Of a stretch of 64,000 bases of DNA, positions 56,213 through 64,000 are shown piece after piece. How positions within the stretch are numbered: position 1 is the first letter of the stretch; each line of letters begins with the position of its first letter. Made by a program: the position numbers and the translations under genes. The notes under the pieces were generated by a model. That model searched no databases, was not told the DNA's origin, and saw nothing but the letters and a program-made list of their open reading frames with translations. This stretch comes from Pilatotrama ljubarskyi (lineage: Eukaryota > Basidiomycota > Agaricomycetes > Polyporales > Polyporaceae). The stretch is taken from positions 253,018 through 317,017 of the forward strand of contig MU277675.1 of NCBI GenBank assembly GCA_022385805.1, given 5' to 3'.

Positions 56213-56647
56213 ATGGCTCAAGGGCAAATCAAGGGTCTCTCGAAGTCAAAGGGCTCAGGCGGACGGCAAGCCGCCAAGGCAGCGGCTGCGCCGAAGAAGG
56301 GCAAGCGGTACATTGCCCCAAAGAAGACCGCGGCAGTGAAGCAGGCTGCGCTGCACAAGGTACGCAGGCTCTTCCCTTGCCATGTTCTTCGCAGAGCAGT
56401 GGACGAAGATGTATGTGCGGGCGCTGACCATACGGCTGCGCACAACCAGGAGTTGAGTGCGAAGATCAACAGGAGCATCGAGCAGCAGGTCGCCGCCGCA
56501 GCATCGTCCGGCAAGCTGACAATCATGAAGAATGTCGCCTTGGAAGGGTACGTCTCTCTGTCCCCTCATGCTCGTCCTGGACCGCTGACAGACTCGTTGT
56601 GCTGCAGCACGTCCTCGGAGAAAGCCGCCAAGGCGAAGAAATCATGA
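56213..56647 (+). CDS. DUF2462 / Leydig cell tumour 10 kDa-type small basic protein
   Basis: Exons 56213-56359, 56450-56547, 56608-56647 (94 aa). Reads MAQGQIKGLSKSKGSGGRQ, then GKRYIAPKKTAAVKQ, then LSAKINRSIEQQVAAAASSGKLTIMK and a Lys/Ala tail. The IAPKK core and the helical SIEQQV segment match the DUF2462 family (human C19orf53/LTC10-like, about 100 aa), small basic proteins linked to the nucleolus or ribosome biogenesis; exact role unknown. Both introns (90 and 60 nt) are multiples of three without stops, so the unspliced message encodes a 144-aa protein in the same frame. Spliced length fits the family. Confidence 0.8.
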   Translation: MAQGQIKGLSKSKGSGGRQAAKAAAAPKKGKRYIAPKKTAAVKQAALHKVRRLFPCHVLRRAVDEDVCAGADHTAAHNQELSAKINRSIEQQVAAAASSGKLTIMKNVALEGYVSLSPHARPGPLTDSLCCSTSSEKAAKAKKS

Positions 56648-57612
56648 ACCAGCTGCTGTTCTCTCCCCATGAGGATGTATCATCCTCGAGGTGCGTGTCC
56701 TCTCTTGGCATCATGACCTATGACGCTAAGGGCGGCGCAGTTAGGTTGAGAAAACCACATACCGGACGTCTGCCTCGTGCAGTCGCTTCGACACAGCACT
56801 CTACTGAATAGCGATGTACGGAGATGAGCGTCGAACACAGCGCTCTGAACGGGAAAGCTCCCGGATATACTCTACTGCGGGTTCGAAGCAGCCTACATCG
56901 TATGCTGTATCGAAGCTGCCCACGGAGGCAACCACCATGGCTATGACTATCTATACCCCGGACGATGATACTGCGGCAGGAGTCTTGCCAAACTTGTCGC
57001 ACGTAGAAATACACTACTGTTTGGCGTGGCTTGTGCGCCGCGCCTCAAATGCAATGTATTACAGGGTGACATATTGACAGCGAGCGACAACGGTGAGAGC
57101 GACTCTGAGAAGATGTTGAGGACAAGCTGCTATGGCATGACGAATGGATGGTCGTATCCTACTTGCTAGAAGAAACATGACTGACATGTGATGGTGGAGG
57201 CGATGGTGGAACAGTGGCGGATGAATGTGATGCATGATGCAGAGACGGTACGTGAATGGGGACACTGAGTGCGTTGCGTAACTGGGGAGGGACGAAGAAG
57301 GGGAGGAGAAAATGAGGTGGGGGAAGCTGGGTCGGAGAACGGTATGGTATGAGGGGAATGGGAATGATGGAGTGAATGGTGAATGATGTGGGAACGATGC
57401 ATGATGATGACGATGATGAGTCCATGTGCAAGAATAACGACGACGAGAGCCCAACATGAAAGTTCAGAGTACACTGCAGAAACCTTTTGTCATACAAACC
57501 TTCTGAACGGCTGGCGTGCCCGACCTTGACAGCCCATACGACCAGACGGACGGGCATACATCCATATCCTGGGAGACCAGCGATGAACCGGACCCAGCGC
57601 CGGCTTGAGAGC
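56648..57612. other. Convergent 3' intergenic region
   Basis: About 965 bp. The stretch 57180-57440 is made of ATGATG/GGATGA-like repeats on the plus strand (purine-rich, low complexity). No gene supported. Confidence 0.55.
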
Positions 57613-59595
57613 CTAGGTCGGCATATGCTTGGGCATATAGCGAGGGTCGTACGGCTGCCCTGTCGCCTTCCCGAAGAGCTTGTACTTGAGCTCCATGAGC
57701 TGGTGGAAGCCGGCGTCGTGGATCTCGAGCTCCCCATGGTTGGCACGGACGTAAGCGAGCACCTTGTCAAGGGCCTTTTCCGCCTCAGCATCGTCGGGGA
57801 TGTCCTCGACCTCCAGGACCTCCGGCATTACCGGCATGACATACACCTGCTCCCCGTCCGCACCGTTCTCCGGATTGACAGGCACGGCGATGGGCTCCGC
57901 GCGGGGCAACGATGCTTCGACGACGGGCCGCTCAGCATCCGCCTCCTGCTGCATCGAGTACTGCGGCTGATTCTGCGGTGGATACATGAGCGTTGAAGAC
58001 TCGCCGTTAGACGCCGGCTCATCCGATCTCGGCCAAGCAGTCTGCAGAGTGAGGCTCGACGGATGCATGGCTTGAACGCCGTGGTGCGTCGAGCTGGACT
58101 GCTGGCCGTTCTCGTCCATGCCCATGTTGTACTGGGACTGGAGGGAGCCCTCCTCGAGAGGCGAAGCGGGGCGGTTGAAAGGTCCGGGTGGAAGCTCCTC
58201 GGTTTCGGGCGGTTTGAAGTCCTCGGCATACGCGCGCGCCTTGATGTCGTTCGTACCCGTTCCGGTCCACATGCCCCGCCGGATGCCATGGCGGTGCTTG
58301 AAGTTCTCGAGCCAACCGGAGCTAGCCTTGAACTTGTCGGGAGTGTAGCCCTGCTCGTCTCCGATCTCTCGAGCCCTCTGACGGAGCAGGGCGTCGCTGA
58401 GAACGGTGCCATTTTTCGATACGGTCTTCACCCACTCCGCTAGACGATGCTCAAGCTCAGGAAACTTGGACGGCCTATAAGCAGTATGAGTGGGTATGAA
58501 TGAACGCAACAACAATGAGAGATGATACCTCAGCTTGGCTATCTGAACATCCTCGTCCAGCGAAACGGCCAACCATCGGTGCCTCTGCTTGAGGATTTTG
58601 CTGACAGTGCTGCGCTCCACCCCAAAGCGATGAGCGATGTCCTCTTGCTTCGTGCCAGGGTGGTCACGCGCATACATGCAGATCTCCCGGCGGTCAGTGT
58701 TGTATAGGCGCTTCTTTTTGCTGGGCTCCTTCTTCGTCTCGGGGGGAATGGCATAGAGTGTGTGAGGACACATTCGCAATCCCGACGGTGGATGTAGAAT
58801 TGGAGCGCAGACTGAAGCTGAAGAAGAAACAGACGTGAGCACCGACGCGACGCTGAGAGCCGGCGAGGCGGAGCGTGGGTTGGAGGTTGCGGAGGTTGCG
58901 GATCCGGAGGTCGAGCGTGACTGCGGTTGGGTGTACGGGAAAGGAGGGTGGCGAGAATAGATACCGTCCGGCGAGTTGAAGGAGGGACGAGCCTGTTCCG
59001 AGGGGGCGAAGTGGTCTGGTGCGCTGGAGACGTTGGGCGTTTGAGGACGTGAGCCCTGGTGCGAGGGGTAGTGAGAGGTCTGGACATTTCATGCGCATAT
59101 ACGCGGACTTCAGTGCACCAACCGGGACGAAGAAGGAGTAAAACGAACGTCATGAGCCTCTGGCATGGCGAAGTCTGGAATCTCGCCATGACTTTGTACT
59201 CTCCCTGGCGGGCGCAGGCGACGACGCGGCAGACCTCTGTCAGGACCGATGCTGCCTGGTATCTGCGGCGACTCAAACGACATTGTATTACTCGGCGACC
59301 CCGAATCGATGGAGGGCGAAGGTGGGTGATGTTGCGAGAAAGGGTCGTGCGGATGACGTGAAAGAAAGGACTGTTGTGCTGAAGGAGGGGCATATTCGAC
59401 ATGTTCTTGAGAATGGTGCATCATAGACGGGATTTGGGCATGGCCCGAAGCTGAAGAGTTCGGTGGGGAGTGGTGGGGGACTTGCCATGCCATGTCCTGA
59501 GGATACGACTGGGGAGGGGCAGAGTCAGAGATAGGATGTGGCTGGTGAGGGTGCGGATGATACACGAGGCTCGAGTAGTGCTGGGTCGTGTCCAT
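57613..59595 (-). CDS. CENP-B-type helix-turn-helix DNA-binding protein
   Basis: Exons 59595-59149, 59055-58529, 58474-57613 (611 aa). The N-terminal 300 residues are disordered, His/Pro/Ser/Gln-rich. Then KKRLYNTDRREICMYARDHP followed by KQEDIAHRFGVERSTVSKILKQRHRWL is a psq/CENP-B first helix-turn-helix, and FPELEHRLAEWV through GWLENFKHRHGIRRG is the CENPB-type second one (HTH_Tnp_Tc5). No DDE transposase domain follows; the C-terminus is a 270-residue unknown region with an acidic VEDIPDDAEAEKALDKVL helix. It resembles domesticated pogo-derived proteins such as Abp1/Cbh1, which bind centromeric or retroelement DNA, but it may simply be a transcription factor. The exon 1 donor (GTTCGT at 59148) is one of two options. 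Confidence 0.85.
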
Positions 59596-62500
59596 TGTGC
59601 GCGACACGAGTGCTCAGCATCTGCGATGAGCAGAGACAGCCGAGAGCGGGGAAGAGGGCGAGCTCGACGTCGAGCGCGATGGTGGCCGTCCGGGAGAGAG
59701 ACGGAGGGCGGCGAGGGCTGGACGGCTTTTCAACCTTTCGAATCCCAGCAATTCTCCAATCAGACCTCGGCTCCTTCGATCGGCCTCTCCTCTTGCGCCC
59801 GGCCCAAGTCAACTCTGCAGATCTCTCTGATCTCTTCTGCATCTCATAAGATATATTCTGCACACAGACACGTCAAGCTGGCTCGCTGAGCCAGTGCAGG
59901 CGTTGTTCTTTGCTGGCGGGAGAACCTGCGGAGCTGCATGCACGGAGACAAGGCCTTTGTACTTCGCCATCAATCCGCGTGCACCTGCCACCGTCCGGTG
60001 CCACTCCGTCGCAAATTAGGCATTCCCATAAGGTTACCAGGTTCTCCAGCCGACGAGACCCGCCCATATCCACCCGTGCATAAGTCCTTCAATATTAATT
60101 GAAGAGAGTGGCCGGACGGAGCAGGAGATCTACGGCCGTTGGCGCCCATATATTCGCGCGTTCGTGCGAGCTCAGTTCAGCTCGACTCGAAAGCGACTCT
60201 GTCCCTCCGACGGAGCTTGGAGGTGCGTCTGTTCCCATACACCGTGTCTTCGTCCCAAATTAATACAAATACTCTGCCCAATGGCGGCGCCATCTGGCCC
60301 TGGACTGTTGCGAATTTGCTGCGAACCGTAACCTTCCTCCTCCGCGGCCCGGGTTCACTCAATGGCGAACGCACGTCCGCCATGCTTCCAGGCATCCAGA
60401 CGCTTCCTCCTCCTACGCCTTAATCTGCACTCTCTGCCGCCGTGCGCAGAGCACCCCTTCCCCATGACTCGCATGCCTCATGTCCGACCTCGTTAGCATC
60501 CCTGCGGACCGCCTCGGGCGATGGCTCGTCTAGAGGCCGTAAATGAACGCTTCCAACCCCCAGATCACTCGGACCCATCTTATTTCCGGCGGAAACAAGC
60601 TGGCTACCGCCCATACTCCGCTGGAATACAGCTAGCCCCGCAAACCGCATCTCGAAGACCTATCTTGAAGCCCTTCCAGGTCGCTGACTACACGCACAAT
60701 GGGCTGCGGCAGTTCCGCCTCTGCCGTCCGCGACGCCGACGTTTCGTTCCCGGTCCATTCCGTTGCCTTGTCTAGGCCTACACCAGGAGAACAGAGCGTG
60801 TGCCAGCAGAGCACTCCCAGAGTTGCCCGTAGGGTCGACCTCGGCCCAGAACCTGCCCACGCCGTTCCCAAATATCTCGCGTTCATCTTGTGGACGGCTG
60901 TCCTCTTCCGTATCTCTTCTGGCCGCGCCACAATGAAACTCTACGTGACAGTCCGCGCAAGCACTCCCATGGAGGCTGGAGAACTCCGATAGCAGCCGCC
61001 GAACCTCTGACGCGACAGGGGTCCACCGTTCGCACAAGCCACTCGCTGGCTTGGATGGACAAGCTCAACCGTTAGACTGCGCACGCCGCCTGCTCGTTCC
61101 AGGGTCGCCGTCTTCCCATCCACCAGCTCAGGTGAGAGTACGTCGCGCCATCTCTGGCTTGAGCGCGTTGCTGCGGCCAATGGCGAGCTGCAGGTCTTCG
61201 AAGGGCACCCTTCTCCTTCTCCCGCTGCGCTTGCTGTGCGAGAACTCCAGGCACGTTCTGCTTCAGCTCATGCCGCGTTTGGAGGCAGCGCTCGCACGAG
61301 GGTGCGTAGCATCGTGCACGTCCACAGGCCTCCACCTGCTTTATGCGTGGCCCTTGCCTCGTATGTACAGCCTTGATAGTCGAGGCGATCCGGCAGCGCG
61401 TGCAGCCGTACGAAACGCCTGCTGAGCCGCGGTGCGGCTTTGTCCTGCATCTGGACTCCCACCGTGGTGCGAATGCCGCTGAATGTGCGTCAGGCCAATA
61501 CAGAAGAGCCGAATATGGGCGTGTCGGAGCACCCTCAAACTTGCCGTTCGTCCAATGGTCTCCGATCGTCTGCGGTCTGCCCACACCCACGTTGACGTAC
61601 GCAGACCCTGACTGCAGGGATGTTTCGGACGTTTAAGGTAGACGAACGCACGAAGGTCTTCTTGCTCTGAATCTGATGACCCTGTACACGCTGTCCTGTC
61701 CCCTACAAATTGAGTCGTATCCGCGTCCGTGTTCGCAAGTATCCGGTGAGACTCGCACTCTGCCAATTCGACCTTCGCTGACGCGGCCTGCAGGAGCCTA
61801 GGCGGATCTCACGCCCCCGGACCTTCAGCCGTCAAGTTTGACTGGCATTAACCTGGCTGAGCACGACCATGCAGCCTGCCATACTTCCTTGACAGAGGAG
61901 GACGGTCAGTTCAGCCGGAGGGAGGGACCAAATGTGCCACGAATCCCCTGCGAATCGCCGGTAGCTTCGTCGTAGAGAGCAAGGGGACAACTCTACCCGT
62001 CATGCGTTGCCTTCGGGGTCACGACGGCCAAGCAGACTGTATAGCGTCCAACCACGTTTGGCCTCCCACGTCAGAAGCGAGACTACTGCAAGCGCAAATT
62101 CCGGTAGTTCTGCACCCCGCGCAGTCCGACCGCCAATGACAAACCGAGTCCGCATGCCTGAAACACAAGAACCCGTACGCCGCTTACGCGACTGGCTCCC
62201 GCGAGAACGTCAGGCGTCAGGCCACAGGGTCCACAAGCTCGCGATACACGTTGTGCCCGCTTCTAGCGGCCTTATTGATCCCGTCCTGCGGATATACTGG
62301 CTGCCCAGGCTGGGGTCGCATCCGGACATGCGCATCACCACGCCGGATACGGACGCGATATGATAGGAGTGCGTGAGGCTCGCGCGAGGTTTCGACAGTC
62401 AGTTGATAGCCTGAGCGTTGAGCTTGACCCATGATGTGTGCTACGGGTCTTGCAGCGATAGCCTCGTGATGTGCTTTCCGCCGCATCGTACAGTACCATG

Positions 62501-62918
62501 GGAGAGTTGTAGTTCATTCTACCCTTAGCGCAGACATGGCTTGCGAGCGGTCTAGAACACCGCGAATACATCTCGAGGTAGTCCCGGCTAGCCGTTAATG
62601 CCATACCATGTTGGTGGAAGGGCGCATGTCCTCTATCCTCGTACTCGAGCGTAGTTGTGGAGCTCAGAGAGGAGCATACAACTTGCCAAGGATCGCCTCT
62701 GCGAATCGTACCCTTCTTGCCGAAAGTGATGGGTCGGCTCGGCGATACTAGAAAGAAGGAATGCATTCGAACACAACACGGACGAGAAGAGCTTCGACAA
62801 CGACAAACAGACTACGACGATACACCTATATCGTACATCGCACAAAATGGTCCGGTGCGGTATCACTCCATATACGCCTCGCCCACACCTCTCCATCACC
62901 TAGCCCATCTCCTCCGCA
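59596..62918. other. Gene-poor region, 3.3 kb
   Basis: Lies upstream of the CENP-B-type gene and downstream of CAF1. A CATATAT near 60148 is the only promoter-like sequence. Many short frames, none conserved in appearance. It may include a long leader of the CENP-B-type gene. Confidence 0.5.
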
Positions 62919-64000
62919 CTACCGCCCACCCCCGACGCCGATGGCAGCACGCATATATGGCCCGTTCGGCATCGGTCCGTATGGCGTCGTGGGCATTTGC
63001 GCGGGCATCGCACCAGCCATGACCGGCGTCGTGAGCGACGCACCCATGCCCATGACGCCGTGCCCCGGAGGTCCTGGCGTCTGGTTGTGCGCCTCGCGGC
63101 CGGGACCAGCGCGGTCCTCGCGCTCCGCTAGTGTAGCGGCGCCGGCCCGCGCCGCCTCTGCAATGCCGTTTTGCAGAGTGAACGTCTGTCCGAGGCCGTA
63201 AAGCTTCCCGTTGAACTCCGGTTCGTCGAGTTTGTCGTTGAAGTAGAGCTCTCGCATCTTGAAGAAAGTAGACGCGGTGAGGAGCGAGTCCGACCCGGCT
63301 TGATGAGAGGGACCTATTCGCATGACCTGAAAGACCGGTCAGCGGATGACATCGCAAGATAGGTGGTGGTATATACCCCAAGGTCATCCGCGACGTCTTG
63401 TAGTCCGCCTTTGAGGACCTTACATGACCGCATGACATACTTGATATCGTAGATGGTAGGGAACCATGTATGCAGCACGTCGAAGAAGGTTTCCTCGTTG
63501 ACCGGTAATGACTGGCCAGTCAAGAGCTTGACGAAGTAACCGAAGTCATAACCACTGTGAACAAACACATGTCAGCCGTTGCGAGACAACTCGACGGACT
63601 GTGCGAAGCCGGGCGGCCGTATGGTCTGGACGAGACCCAGCGACTCCGCGTTAGGAAGTTGCCTCTCAACCGACTGGCCTCGCGTACGCACGCGACGTAC
63701 AATGTACGTCCCGATCATTGGCGCAAACTGGGATCAACAAGTCTCACCTATGAAACGATATCCACTTCGTGTCTGGCGACAACACGAGCCCAGAAGTGAT
63801 CATGAGCTCCGCGAAGTCATTGGGTTCGATACCCATCTCCTCATGCCGTTGCAAATCGATCCCGGACTTCTGCAGGAGGTCTATGGACTCTGGCGCGAAC
63901 ATATCTTCACTGTATGATTACGTAAGCGGTTCACTCCAGCATAAGGACGCCTTGGCCGCAGGTGGTCTCGCCCGCCAACACACCTCGCGCTGAACTTGAA
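62919..64000 (-). CDS. CAF1: CCR4-NOT deadenylase Caf1/Pop2, 3' part (runs off the right edge)
   Basis: Exons from the edge: 64000-63984 (partial), 63909-63748, 63554-63377, 63326-62919. The N-terminal half is outside the window. Visible motifs are FKFSASEDMFAPESIDLLQ, the LVLSPDTKWISFH strand, HSGYDFGYFVKLLTG carrying the second-exonuclease-motif Asp, KGGLQDVADDLG and RIGPSHQAGSDSLLTASTFFKMREL with the third-motif Asp. These match DEDD 3'-5' exonucleases of the Caf1/CNOT7 family, the poly(A)-shortening subunit of CCR4-NOT. After LYGLGQTF the protein has a low-complexity Gly/Pro/Met tail of about 85 residues, an addition common in fungal forms. The 193-nt intron (63555-63747) is longer than most here. 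Confidence 0.93.

Noticed and set aside
56870..56900. T-arm-like GGGTTCGAAGCAG
   Set aside because: No D arm, anticodon arm or acceptor pairing at tRNA spacing.
57180..57440. Repeat-like ATGATG/GGATGA stretch as a possible CRISPR or tandem array
   Set aside because: Irregular low-complexity purine-rich sequence without fixed repeat unit or spacers, and CRISPR is not expected in a fungal nucleus.

Overview
This window is nuclear DNA of a filamentous basidiomycete, most likely an Agaricomycete of the Polyporales type. The genes are GC-rich and split by many short introns (mostly 50-70 nt, with GTGAGT or GTGCGT donors and CTGAC/CTAAC-like branch points). The families present (HET, fungal Zn2Cys6, Kre9/Knh1 GPI proteins, double-psi barrel secreted proteins, CmcJ/AsaB oxygenases, Red1-like zf-C3H1) are typical of that group. 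The species assignment is inference. All exon joins were made by hand from splice signals, frame and remembered family conservation, so boundaries need RNA evidence.

Layout. 1-1.3 kb: 3' end of a Ty1/copia element with its LTR. 2.2-10.5 kb: accessory region with an inverted pair of CmcJ/AsaB-like genes (one split by a small inverted-repeat element) flanking a HET-domain gene and an Irc6/AAGAB trafficking gene. 10.5-14.9 kb: little that can be supported, with one hypothetical spliced gene on the minus strand. 14.9-16.1 kb: Mcm1/SRF MADS-box factor, followed by about 5.4 kb with no recognisable gene. 21.6-36.7 kb: dense housekeeping and secreted genes, comprising a methyltransferase with many tiny exons, CDC37, a small secreted double-psi barrel protein, a histidine phosphatase and a Red1/ZFC3H1-like zinc-finger protein. 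37.3-39.8 kb: a Kre9/Knh1-type GPI protein and a decayed second copy. 40.9-56.6 kb: a gene-dense block with a GST, mitochondrial ribosomal protein mL58, UTP3/SAS10, a Zn2Cys6 regulator, TOM22, NDUFA9 and a small LYDIG/DUF2462-type protein. 57.6-59.6 kb: a CENP-B-type helix-turn-helix protein. After a 3.3 kb gene-poor stretch, the 3' part of the CAF1/POP2 deadenylase runs off the right edge.

There is no single operon-like pathway. Themes are mitochondrial function (GST with a presequence, mL58, TOM22, NDUFA9), RNA metabolism (Red1-like, UTP3, CAF1) and transcription factors beside long noncoding flanks. The most unusual signals are extreme exon fragmentation (two 6-nt exons in the Zn2Cys6 gene, one splitting its zinc cluster; 16-18 nt exons in the methyltransferase; an 11-nt exon in the phosphatase) and a transposon-like insertion whose own ends supply GT and AG sites that would remove it in frame.
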